Positions 1-5,228 are shown, counted from the stretch's first letter. The stretch is DNA of 5,228 nucleotides from Sediminibacterium sp. (GCA_017987615.1 JAGNTI010000109.1:1-5228), one strand, 5' to 3'. The notes: generated from the sequence alone by a model not told the origin. Translations and numbers: made by a program.

Positions 1-78
1 CCCATCATTTTTAATATTGTGGAACAGCTAAAAATAGAAACTCAATTTGCGCCAGCACCTAAAACTGAAACCCTATGA
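1..78 (+). CDS. C-terminal end of an unidentified protein (partial)
   Basis: An open frame runs from base 1 to the TGA at 76-78 and gives 25 residues, ending in APAPKTETL. It is in a different frame from the next gene, and its stop overlaps that gene's ATG as ATGA (75-78). This is the usual sign of co-transcribed, translationally coupled genes, which supports it as a real gene end rather than chance. The visible tail is mixed hydrophobic then Pro/Lys/Thr-rich and carries no motif I can assign to a family. It is cut by the left edge of the window, so its function cannot be judged. Confidence 0.6.
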   Translation, partial: PIIFNIVEQLKIETQFAPAPKTETL

Positions 79-1247
79 TTTGTTTTGGTGTAGATGAAAT
101 TATTATACAAAATCCTGCATGGAAAACTAAGTCTATTGGACTTGTTACAAATGATGCAGCCACTACCAATACGGGTATACTTTCAAGAACGGCACTGGTG
201 CAAGCAGGTTTTAATATTGTTTGTTTATTTAGTCCAGAACATGGGATTTCGGCTATGGCGCCAGATGGCGAAGCGCAACAAAATAGCATCGACACTATTA
301 CAGGCCTTCCAATTATTAGTTTGTATGGACAAACATGCATGCCTACTGCAAGGGATTTAGAAAATATAGACATCCTATTATTTGATATTCCAGATATTGG
401 GGCCCGTTTTTACACCTACCTCTGGACTTTAACGTATGTATTAGAAGCCTGCGCGCTTAACAACAAAGAATTGATTGTACTGGACAGACCCAACCCTGTT
501 TCTGGAAATTTTGACGTCGCAGAAGGCCCTTTTTTAGAAGAAAGTTCAAGTTCATTTATTGGCAGATGGAATATTCCTATCAAACACAGTGCTACCCTTG
601 GCGAGCTCGCACTTTATTTTAACAGCACAAAAAATATGGGGGCGAACCTAACGGTTGTTCCTGTAAAAAACTGGGACCGCAATGATTTAGTTACAGATTG
701 GGGAACAAATTTTGTGCCTACATCACCAGCTATACATAGTCCAAATAGTATGTTACTATATCCGGGCCTATGTTTACTAGAAGCCACAAATATTAGTGAA
801 GGAAGATGCAGTGCGTATAGTTTTGAAACCGCTGCTGCACCCTGGATGCAAACGAGTGATATCACTAGTTTTATCAACCAAAGTTTTGGCGACGAAATAA
901 AAGCTAGTGACATATCATTTACACCTACATCTGGCAAATACGCACAAAAACTTTGCAAGGGTATTCATTTTGAGGTCATAGACCCTGCCTATTTTAAACC
1001 TGTATTTTTTGGTTTGCTTCTTGTATATATGATACGTGCAAAACACCCGCAGGCATTTGAGTGGGCGCCTTATAAAACGGCCGTAAACCCAAGTGGTGAA
1101 GATCACCTCAGTAAATTATTAGGCATTAGTAATGCGCAAAAATTATTTGATTTACCACTCCCACAATTTATTGCGAACTGCACGAAATTAACCCACTGCG
1201 CGGGCTGGGGGGAACAGATGGAGCCTTATTTACGCTATTCATTCTAA
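75..1247 (+). CDS. NamZ/DUF1343 family exo-beta-N-acetylmuramidase-like protein
   Basis: This 390-residue protein belongs to the DUF1343/NamZ family (CAZy GH171). The founding member, from Bacillus subtilis, releases MurNAc from the non-reducing end of peptidoglycan fragments during cell-wall turnover. The family landmarks appear in order: GLVTND (22-27), LFSPEHGI (51-58), DGEAQ (64-68), TGLPIISLYG (76-85), LLFDIPDIGARFYTYLWTL (101-119), VLDRPNP (135-141), GRWNIPIKHSATLGELALYF (163-182), NWDR (199-202), PTSPAIHSPNSMLLYPG (215-231) and TNISEGR (238-244). Length is normal for the catalytic core. The start at 75 is supported because MICFGVDE matches where the core domain usually begins and because it overlaps the upstream stop as ATGA. 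There is no signal peptide or lipobox, so the protein as written should be cytoplasmic, unlike the exported NamZ. The substrate is inferred from the family. The 3' end overlaps tcdA tail to tail by 9 bp. Confidence 0.9.
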   Translation: MICFGVDEIIIQNPAWKTKSIGLVTNDAATTNTGILSRTALVQAGFNIVCLFSPEHGISAMAPDGEAQQNSIDTITGLPIISLYGQTCMPTARDLENIDILLFDIPDIGARFYTYLWTLTYVLEACALNNKELIVLDRPNPVSGNFDVAEGPFLEESSSSFIGRWNIPIKHSATLGELALYFNSTKNMGANLTVVPVKNWDRNDLVTDWGTNFVPTSPAIHSPNSMLLYPGLCLLEATNISEGRCSAYSFETAAAPWMQTSDITSFINQSFGDEIKASDISFTPTSGKYAQKLCKGIHFEVIDPAYFKPVFFGLLLVYMIRAKHPQAFEWAPYKTAVNPSGEDHLSKLLGISNAQKLFDLPLPQFIANCTKLTHCAGWGEQMEPYLRYSF

Positions 1248-1964
1248 CTCCGCCAAATCCCTTATTACCACGCTAGCTGTTGTACAACCAAATATGGCAG
1301 GCATGTATGAAAGTGTGCCAATAATAGATTTTTTAGGAAACGCTTTTTCTGTTTCAATAATTTTAGACTGGTCTACTATTTCTGGGCTAAACACAACGGT
1401 TAATCCTTTGTAAATGCCCAGTGCATGGAGTTTTTTTCTCACATATTTTGCCAAATTACACTGATACGTTTTTGAAATATCGGTCACTTTAATTTGTGAT
1501 GGATCCATTTTCCCGCCGGCCCCTAACGAACTTACAATCGGAATTTTTCTTTCAATACAAGCTTTTATAAAATATACTTTAGGAGACAAAGTATCGATAC
1601 AATCTACGGCGTAATCAAAAGCGCCGTTGTCTAATATCTCGCGGGTACGCTCTTCTTTAATATATTCTGTTAATACTGTTAAATCTAAATCTGGGTTGAT
1701 GTCTTTTAACCTTTCGGCCATAACCTCCGCTTTGGGTTTTCCAGCAGTAGAATGAAGCGCCGGAATTTGCCTATTAACATTACTCAAATCTACTGTGTCC
1801 GCATCTACAATGGTCATTTTGCCCACACCTGCGCGCGCAATCATTTCGGCGCAAATACCACCAACGCCACCTAATCCTACCACGAGTACATTTTTAGACA
1901 TCAGTGCTTCGACGGGTGCATCCCCTAGCATTAACTGCGTTCTACTCATCCAATACGGTATCAT
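1239..1964 (-). CDS. tcdA: tRNA threonylcarbamoyladenosine dehydratase (ThiF/MoeB/E1-like)
   Basis: This 241-residue protein is a TcdA (formerly CsdL/YgdL) enzyme of the E1-like ThiF/MoeB/HesA superfamily. TcdA uses ATP to cyclise t6A at position 37 of ANN-decoding tRNAs into ct6A. Visible motifs are the N-terminal WMSRTQLMLG (5-14), nucleotide-binding GLGGVGG (30-36), VDADTVDLSNVNRQ (53-66) with the Arg-Gln pair, K76/K78, DCIDTLSPK (121-129), SSLGAGGKMDPSQIKVTDIS (145-164), and the C-terminal LSYMPAIFGCTTASVVIRDL. No CxxC zinc pairs are present, as in TcdA and unlike MoeB/ThiF, and length fits the family (about 240-270). I chose the ATG at 1964; the frame also allows TTG one codon upstream (1967), and the ATG at 1949 would remove part of the conserved N terminus. 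The usual Asp-Pro-Leu after the TDISKT stretch reads Cys-Asn-Leu (169-171). It lies alone on the minus strand. Confidence 0.92.
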   Translation of the reverse strand: MIPYWMSRTQLMLGDAPVEALMSKNVLVVGLGGVGGICAEMIARAGVGKMTIVDADTVDLSNVNRQIPALHSTAGKPKAEVMAERLKDINPDLDLTVLTEYIKEERTREILDNGAFDYAVDCIDTLSPKVYFIKACIERKIPIVSSLGAGGKMDPSQIKVTDISKTYQCNLAKYVRKKLHALGIYKGLTVVFSPEIVDQSKIIETEKAFPKKSIIGTLSYMPAIFGCTTASVVIRDLAELE

Positions 1965-1976
1965 CAATATTATTTT

Positions 1977-2004
1977 TTTGGGTATAAAACTTGTTCTAGA
2001 TTTA
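1977..2004 (+). promoter_or_regulatory. Possible Bacteroidota-type promoter for the YCF48-like gene
   Basis: TTTG at 1977-1980 is followed after 16 nt by TAGATTTA at 1997-2004, one mismatch from the phylum's TAnnTTTG -7 element. Spacing is slightly shorter than the usual 19-21 nt. Transcription would begin near 2010, leaving a leader of about 26 nt before the ATG at 2036. The spacer is only 71 bp and must also hold the tcdA promoter, for which no convincing element was found. Confidence 0.3.
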
Positions 2005-2035
2005 GACTAGTTAACCATGCAAAAATGTACATCCT

Positions 2036-3127
2036 ATGCGGTTTATAAAAATATTTTATTGTAGCGCTGTTTTATGGCTCCTTTCAACACCTGTTTCAAA
2101 AGCACAAAATCAGATTCCGCTTGTTATAAAACCCACACCAGACATCAGTATTAGTCTACTTGCGTCAAGTAACAAAGTGAGCATTAGAGGACTGAGCGTT
2201 GTCAATGATAACGTTTTTTGGGCCAGCGGCTCTGGAGGTATGGTTGCAAAAACCACCGATGGCGGAAAAAATATCGAGTGGATGCAGGTGCCTGGTTTTG
2301 AAAAAAGAGACTTTAGAGACATAGAAGCTTTTGATCAAAACACAGCTGTTATTATGGCGGTTTCGGATCCAGCCATTATTTTAAAAACAACAGATGGCGG
2401 AAAAAGCTGGAAAAAAGTTTTTGAAGATACTACTGCAGGTATGTTTTTAGACGCAATGCATTTTGAAAAAGTAAATGGAAAATTAGTGGGCATGGTTGTG
2501 GGCGACCCTATCAACCAAAAAATATTTTATGCCAAAACTTTTGACGGCGGCGACAGCTGGATCAAACCTTCTAAAAAAGAATTAAAAAATATACCAACCG
2601 TACCAGAAGGTGAAGCCATGTTTGCATCAAGTGGTACCAATATTGCTATAACAAATTTTAGTACCCAATCGCCATGGCTTGTGGTAACCGGTGGTACTAA
2701 ATCACGTTTAAAAGATTTTTTAAACCATTCTTTTAATGATTCGCTTCCATTACTACAAGGATTTAGCTCAGCAGGGGCTAACTCTATTGCATTTAATAAT
2801 AAAATTCAAAAGGGCGTTATTGTTGGTGGCGACTTTGCGCACGATACCATTAGCAGGTTCAATTGTATTTTACTTTCTTTTGAAAATGGCAACAGAACCT
2901 ACACTAACCCTATTATTAACCCACATGGTTATAGATCATGTGTTATTTACACTGACAATGAAACTTTAATTAGTTGTGGCACTTCTGGAATAGACATCAG
3001 TACCGATGGTGGCATTCACTGGGAACTGGTTTCTAAAGAAAGTTTTCATGTGGTGCAAAAGGCAAAAGAAGGAAGGGCTGTATACCTCGCCGGAGGCCGT
3101 GGCCGAATCGCAAAATTAATTTGGTAA
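2036..3127 (+). CDS. Secreted YCF48/BNR Asp-box beta-propeller protein ('oxidoreductase'-type annotation)
   Basis: This 363-residue protein has a clear Sec signal peptide: basic start MRFIK, hydrophobic core (about 6-18) and a probable signal peptidase I site after SKA (21-23), before Gln24. The mature part looks like a sialidase/BNR-type beta-propeller. Asp-box motifs are seen at 73-82 (TTDGGKNIEW, two residues longer than normal), 118-125 (TTDGGKSW), 168-175 (TFDGGDSW) and 322-329 (STDGGIHW). Glycine-rich strands such as VVGDP, VVTGG, VIVGGD and YLAGGRGR lie between. Homologues in Bacteroidota are usually labelled 'oxidoreductase' or YCF48-related, but no cofactor site is visible, so enzyme activity is unsupported. 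The C terminus ends in the last propeller strand with no type IX sorting domain, so it is probably periplasmic. It is followed after 59 nt by the small gene at 3187 with no terminator between, so the two may share a transcript. Confidence 0.88.
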   Translation: MRFIKIFYCSAVLWLLSTPVSKAQNQIPLVIKPTPDISISLLASSNKVSIRGLSVVNDNVFWASGSGGMVAKTTDGGKNIEWMQVPGFEKRDFRDIEAFDQNTAVIMAVSDPAIILKTTDGGKSWKKVFEDTTAGMFLDAMHFEKVNGKLVGMVVGDPINQKIFYAKTFDGGDSWIKPSKKELKNIPTVPEGEAMFASSGTNIAITNFSTQSPWLVVTGGTKSRLKDFLNHSFNDSLPLLQGFSSAGANSIAFNNKIQKGVIVGGDFAHDTISRFNCILLSFENGNRTYTNPIINPHGYRSCVIYTDNETLISCGTSGIDISTDGGIHWELVSKESFHVVQKAKEGRAVYLAGGRGRIAKLIW

Positions 3128-3186
3128 GATTGTAACAATTAGGCACGAAAATTGTAGATTAGTAGAGCAGTATTAAAGAACTCGGT

Positions 3187-3477
3187 ATGAAAAAATTTCA
3201 GGCAATTATCAAATTTACCATGGACGACCAGTTTATGACACTGGTTCCACCCCACCGTAGTTATATCAATTTCTTATTTAATAAGAGCATTATAGACAGC
3301 TATGCGGTGAGTATGGAGAGCCAAACCTGCTGGATTACCCTAAACACCGATTCTAAAGAGGCAGCGGCCAAATACCTGAAAAAATCACCCCTTTATAAAT
3401 ATTGGGACTATGAAATAGAGGAACTTTTCGTGTATGACAGCCAATTATATAGGTTTCCATCGCTTCAATTCAATTAA
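3187..3477 (+). CDS. Small YciI-like (ferredoxin-like alpha/beta barrel) protein, function unknown
   Basis: This 96-residue protein, without signal peptide or membrane segment, has the layout of the YciI/muconolactone-isomerase class of dimeric alpha/beta-barrel proteins. A first strand (KKFQAIIKFTM) is followed by a helix with PPHRSYINFLFNK (21-33), a central strand pair (SYAVSMESQTCWITLNT, 38-54), a helix beginning SKEAAAKYLKKSPLY (56-70), and a closing strand with YEIEELFVYD (75-84). The fold call is from pattern only, and I see no catalytic residue set to name a reaction. The start ATG at 3187 has no Shine-Dalgarno sequence, as is usual in this phylum. The stop lies 23 nt before the -33 element of the tRNA promoter. 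Uneven base use or other signs of transfer were not noticed. Confidence 0.75.
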   Translation: MKKFQAIIKFTMDDQFMTLVPPHRSYINFLFNKSIIDSYAVSMESQTCWITLNTDSKEAAAKYLKKSPLYKYWDYEIEELFVYDSQLYRFPSLQFN

Positions 3478-3500
3478 TTCGCAAAAAATAGAAAGTTTTT

Positions 3501-3531
3501 TTTGGCAGTTTCAGTTCAGACCCTATTTTTG
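3501..3531 (+). promoter_or_regulatory. Bacteroidota sigma-A promoter of the tRNA-Val gene
   Basis: TTTG at 3501-3504 (-33 element) is followed after exactly 19 nt by TATTTTTG at 3524-3531, a full match to TAnnTTTG. Transcription should begin around 3536-3540, a few bases before the mature tRNA 5' end at 3546. This is the best promoter in the window and fits a highly expressed stable RNA. Confidence 0.85.
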
Positions 3532-3545
3532 CACTCCAATAAAAA

Positions 3546-3620
3546 GGGAGCATAGCTCAGTTGGTTTAGAGCATCTCGTTTACACCGAGAGGGTCCGCGG
3601 TTCGAACCCGTGTGCTCCCA
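3546..3620 (+). tRNA. tRNA-Val, anticodon UAC
   Basis: A complete 75-nt cloverleaf can be folded by eye. The acceptor stem GGGAGCA (3546-3552) pairs perfectly with TGCTCCC (3613-3619), with A73 at 3620. The D stem GCTC/GAGC (3555-3558, 3569-3572) encloses AGTTGGTTTA. The anticodon stem TCTCG/CGAGA (3574-3578, 3586-3590) encloses TTTACAC, giving anticodon TAC at 3581-3583, read as valine. The variable loop is GGGTC, and the T arm CGCGG-TTCGAAC-CCGTG has one G-U pair. The 3' CCA is not encoded (CAC follows A73), so it must be added by the CCA-adding enzyme. The gene sits alone between its own promoter and terminator. Confidence 0.97.
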
Positions 3621-3625
3621 CACAG

Positions 3626-3657
3626 AAAAGCCTTCGATCGTATCGAGGGCTTTTTTT
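3626..3657 (+). terminator. Intrinsic terminator of the tRNA-Val unit
   Basis: AAAAGCCTTCGAT (3626-3638) and ATCGAGGGCTTTT (3642-3654) form a 13-bp stem with one G-U pair and a 3-nt CGT loop. The T run continues to 3657. This is a textbook Rho-independent terminator placed 5 nt after the tRNA. Confidence 0.92.
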
Positions 3658-3684
3658 ATGTACCCCCTGTTTAGCCTTTTAAAC

Positions 3685-3692
3685 TAAGTTTG
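3685..3692 (+). promoter_or_regulatory. Candidate -7 element for the RNA methyltransferase gene
   Basis: TAAGTTTG is a full match to the Bacteroidota TAnnTTTG element and ends 5 nt before the ATG at 3698. No TTG lies at the expected -33 distance; that stretch is C-rich. If used, transcription would begin almost at the ATG, giving a leaderless or near-leaderless mRNA. The strong terminator just upstream means the gene needs a promoter in this 40-bp gap or terminator read-through. Confidence 0.45.
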
Positions 3693-3697
3693 TACCC

Positions 3698-4891
3698 ATG
3701 CAACCGTTTACAACACCCAACAAAATCGTAATAACCTGCCATAAATGGTTATCCCCTGCCCTTACATCTGAAGTAACTGCTTTAGGATTTACCGTTACCA
3801 GAAGTTTTCAAACCGGTGTAGAAATTTCGGGCACCATCAACGACTGCATTAAACTTAATTTAAATCTTCGAACAGCGAGCCAGGTTTTGTATTCTATCAA
3901 AACATTTAACTGTAACAATCCCGACGAATTATATGAAAACCTCGCTACCATTGAATGGGAAAAAATAATTGATCCGGGCGGGTATTTTTCTGTTACCAGT
4001 AATGTGTTTCATACCACCATCACTACCAATTTATTTGCCAACCTTAGGGTTAAAGATGCTGTGGTGGACCGTATGCGTAAAGTAGCCAATAAAAGACCTT
4101 CAACCGGATCTAGCTTAACAGGTGCCGTTGTTTATTTATATTGGAAATATGACGAAGCAGAAGTTTTTATTGATACTACTGGCGACTCATTAGCAAGACA
4201 TGGATACCGAAAAATTCCTGGTAAAGCGCCCATGCTCGAAGCACTAGCCGCTGCCACTATTTTATCGGGCAAATGGGACACAAAAACGCCTTTTATTAAT
4301 CCTATGTGCGGATCTGGTACAGTCGCCATTGAAGCAGCGCTAATTGCTAGCAAACGCGTGCCTGGCCTACTTAGACACAACTACGCTTTCATGCATGTGA
4401 TTGGATATGACAGAGCCGTGTACGAAAATGAAAGAGCCGCTATAGAAAATCAAATTGTAGAGCCAACGGGCTTACCCATTATCGCATCAGATATAAGCAA
4501 ACAGGCCATTGATATTGCAAAACTAAATGCAGCCGCTGCTGGCGTAGAAGAACTGATCACTTTTCAGGTATGTGATTTTGAAAATACAAAGATGCCTGAC
4601 AATATGGAAGGCGCTGTTATTTTATTTAATCCAGAATATGGCGAAAGACTGGGTGAAGAAATAGAACTTGAAGCTACCTATGCAAGAATGGGTGACTTTT
4701 TAAAAAGTAAATGCAAGGGCGCCACTGGCTATATTTTTACCGGCAATTTAGAACTCGCTAAAAAAATAAGGTTAAAGCCTAGCAGACGTATCGAATTTTT
4801 AAACGCCAAAATAGATTGCCGTTTACTAGAATACGAAATGTATGCGGGCACAAGAAGGGTTGAAAAGGAAAGCACCCCCTTAGCCGTATAA
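3698..4891 (+). CDS. THUMP-domain class I SAM-dependent RNA methyltransferase (RlmL-type)
   Basis: This 397-residue protein matches the YcbY/RlmL N-terminal-half family, which makes N2-methylguanosine in 23S rRNA (G2445 in E. coli). An N-terminal ferredoxin-like part and THUMP domain cover about residues 8-165, including LNLRTASQVLYSI (55-67) and FIDTTGDSLARHGYRK (157-172). A Rossmann methyltransferase domain follows: PMLEALAAATI (178-188), SAM-binding NPMCGSGT (201-208) then IEAAL, ASDIS (263-267) with acidic D265, VCDFEN (291-296), the catalytic-loop position NPEYGERLGE (311-320), and the C-terminal KIDCRLLEYEMYAGT (371-385). The E. coli enzyme also carries a fused RlmK m7G domain; here the protein ends after the RlmL-like half. 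Motif IV reads NPEY rather than the usual NPPY. Target rRNA site is inferred. The ATG at 3698 keeps the full N-terminal strand (NKIVITCHKW). It stands alone between the tRNA terminator and a 267-bp spacer. Confidence 0.9.
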   Translation: MQPFTTPNKIVITCHKWLSPALTSEVTALGFTVTRSFQTGVEISGTINDCIKLNLNLRTASQVLYSIKTFNCNNPDELYENLATIEWEKIIDPGGYFSVTSNVFHTTITTNLFANLRVKDAVVDRMRKVANKRPSTGSSLTGAVVYLYWKYDEAEVFIDTTGDSLARHGYRKIPGKAPMLEALAAATILSGKWDTKTPFINPMCGSGTVAIEAALIASKRVPGLLRHNYAFMHVIGYDRAVYENERAAIENQIVEPTGLPIIASDISKQAIDIAKLNAAAAGVEELITFQVCDFENTKMPDNMEGAVILFNPEYGERLGEEIELEATYARMGDFLKSKCKGATGYIFTGNLELAKKIRLKPSRRIEFLNAKIDCRLLEYEMYAGTRRVEKESTPLAV

Positions 4892-4918
4892 AAAAAGGAA
4901 CGCTTTTGGCATTCCCTT
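4891..4918 (+). terminator. Imperfect hairpin after the methyltransferase gene, possible terminator
   Basis: AAAGGAACGC (4895-4904 region) can fold back on GCATTCCCTTT around a TTTTG loop, with one C-A mismatch and one bulged C. It begins at the stop codon. The T run after it on the + strand is short (three), while the minus strand has a longer T run, so efficiency as a + strand terminator is doubtful. Confidence 0.35.
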
Positions 4919-4928
4919 TATGGATATT

Positions 4929-4980
4929 AGTAAGTACAATCCCCCCAGACCGCACTTACACTTATCTTACTCTAAGTAAG
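4929..4980 (+). repeat. Overlapping inverted repeats with alternative pairing
   Basis: GTAAGT (4930-4935) can pair with ACTTAC (4954-4959) across an 18-nt loop containing CCCCCC. CTTACT (4966-4971) can pair with AGTAAG (4975-4980) across a CTA loop, and also with AGTAAG at 4929-4934. These pairings partly exclude one another. The arms are only 6 bp and of moderate strength, so a regulatory role is speculation. Confidence 0.4.
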
Positions 4981-5123
4981 GACCTAAAAAGGTTGCAAAG
5001 AACAATTTTTATTAAACAGCCCAATTATTTATCAAATACCATGAAAAAAGGTAAATAACGTCATAAAAAATGGCAGCTGGGATCACATTAAATAAATAAA
5101 AGGTTGTTTAAATAAGCGAATAT

Positions 5124-5152
5124 TTTGTTTATTAAAGCATTTAGTACATTTA
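5124..5152 (+). promoter_or_regulatory. Possible promoter of the response-regulator gene
   Basis: TTTG at 5124-5127 is followed after 17 nt by TACATTTA at 5145-5152, one mismatch from TAnnTTTG. The element ends 6 nt before the ATG at 5159, so use of it would give an almost leaderless message. AGGTG at 5152-5156 could act as a Shine-Dalgarno sequence for the ATG at 5165 if transcription instead starts further upstream. Confidence 0.3.
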
Positions 5153-5158
5153 GGTGAC

Positions 5159-5228
5159 ATGAAAATGGACATCATAATAGTAGACGATGAACGTCATGGG
5201 GTAGCCGCTTTAAAAAGCCTTATTCAGC
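5159..5228 (+). CDS. Response regulator, N-terminal receiver fragment (partial; possibly LytTR family)
   Basis: The first 23 codons are visible before the right edge. They show the beta-1 strand and acidic cluster of a CheY-like receiver domain: MDIIIVDDE followed by RHGVAALKSLIQ, which is helix alpha-1. The Asp-Asp pair would bind Mg2+ near the phospho-accepting Asp, which lies beyond the window. The short spacing and VDDE start resemble LytTR-type regulators common in Bacteroidota, but the output domain is not visible, so that is a guess. Two starts are possible: ATG at 5159 (MKMD) and ATG at 5165 (MD). The second sits about 8 nt after AGGTG and would be the better-spaced choice if a Shine-Dalgarno sequence is used. 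Confidence 0.8.
   Translation, partial: MKMDIIIVDDERHGVAALKSLIQ

Larger units (their letters stand above)
4892..5158. other. 267-bp non-coding spacer upstream of the response regulator
   Basis: I see no credible gene on either strand here; the longest ATG frames noticed are a few codons (for example ATG at 5041 encoding MKKGK, and ATG at 5070 encoding nine residues). The left half holds the hairpin at the methyltransferase stop and a cluster of GTAAGT/ACTTAC repeats with a run of six C. The right half is strongly AT-rich and probably carries the response-regulator promoter. Confidence 0.6.

Noticed and set aside
614..958. 114-codon minus-strand frame inside the NamZ-like gene
   Set aside because: It lies wholly within a gene whose conserved motifs are on the + strand, and its translation shows no recognisable family pattern.
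1795..2010. 71-codon + strand frame opposite the start of tcdA
   Set aside because: It is a mirror of the tcdA nucleotide-binding region and its translation is low-complexity Ser/Thr/Pro/Ile, without family features.
3129..3139. ATTGTAACAAT inverted repeat after the propeller gene as an operator or terminator
   Set aside because: The arms are 5 bp and AT-rich with a one-base centre, with no T run and no promoter of quality nearby; expected by chance in such sequence.
3130..3162. TTG...TAGATTAG as promoter for the gene at 3187
   Set aside because: The -7 box has a mismatch in the TTTG core and the spacing is 22 nt, longer than usual; read-through from the propeller gene is equally likely.
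3482..3504. CAAAAAA...TTTTTTG hairpin after the small gene as a terminator
   Set aside because: The stem is almost only A-T pairs and overlaps the tRNA promoter -33 element, so it would not make a stable intrinsic terminator.
1239..3620. Functional link between tcdA and the nearby tRNA-Val
   Set aside because: TcdA acts on t6A-bearing tRNAs with U36; this tRNA has C36, so it is not a substrate by known rules, and the genes are over 1.5 kb apart on opposite strands.
3434..3682. 82-codon + strand open frame running through the tRNA
   Set aside because: It overlaps the end of the small gene, then passes through the tRNA-Val promoter, cloverleaf and terminator; the coding potential is a by-product of those elements.
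5041..5058. ATG AAA AAA GGT AAA TAA as a leader peptide
   Set aside because: Five codons with no repeated regulatory codons and no ribosome binding site; such short frames are frequent in AT-rich spacers.

Overview
This window reads as an ordinary chromosomal segment of a member of the Bacteroidota, most likely from the Chitinophagaceae/Sphingobacteriia side. The basis is AT-rich coding sequence, protein families common in that phylum (NamZ/DUF1343, BNR-type oxidoreductase, LytTR-like regulator), weak or absent Shine-Dalgarno sequences, and promoters of the phylum's own type (TTTG then TAnnTTTG). The phylum call is fairly secure; the family-level guess is inference. No mobile element, CRISPR array, phage gene or recognisable defence system is visible.

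Layout, left to right: the last 26 codons of an unidentified + strand gene (1-78) overlap by ATGA the start of a NamZ/DUF1343 exo-beta-N-acetylmuramidase-like gene (75-1247). This converges with tcdA on the minus strand (1239-1964), the tRNA cyclic-t6A dehydratase, and the two stop ends overlap by 9 bp. A short divergent spacer leads to a secreted Asp-box beta-propeller protein of the YCF48/BNR 'oxidoreductase' type (2036-3127) and a 96-residue protein resembling YciI-like alpha/beta-barrel proteins (3187-3477). Next comes a self-contained tRNA-Val(UAC) unit with a near-ideal Bacteroidota promoter (3501-3531), the tRNA (3546-3620) and an intrinsic terminator (3626-3657). A THUMP/class I RNA methyltransferase of the RlmL type follows (3698-4891). 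After a 267-bp spacer with overlapping inverted repeats, the first codons of a response regulator begin at about 5159 and run off the right edge.

The genes are mostly independent housekeeping units. Two modify RNA (TcdA on tRNA, the THUMP enzyme probably on 23S rRNA) and one may act in peptidoglycan recycling, but nothing shows that they form a joint system. The window's tRNA-Val is not a TcdA substrate by known rules, because its position 36 is C rather than U. The points most worth a second look are the possible leaderless start of the methyltransferase, its NPEY in place of the usual NPPY motif, the competing hairpins upstream of the response regulator, and the missing export signal on the NamZ-like enzyme.
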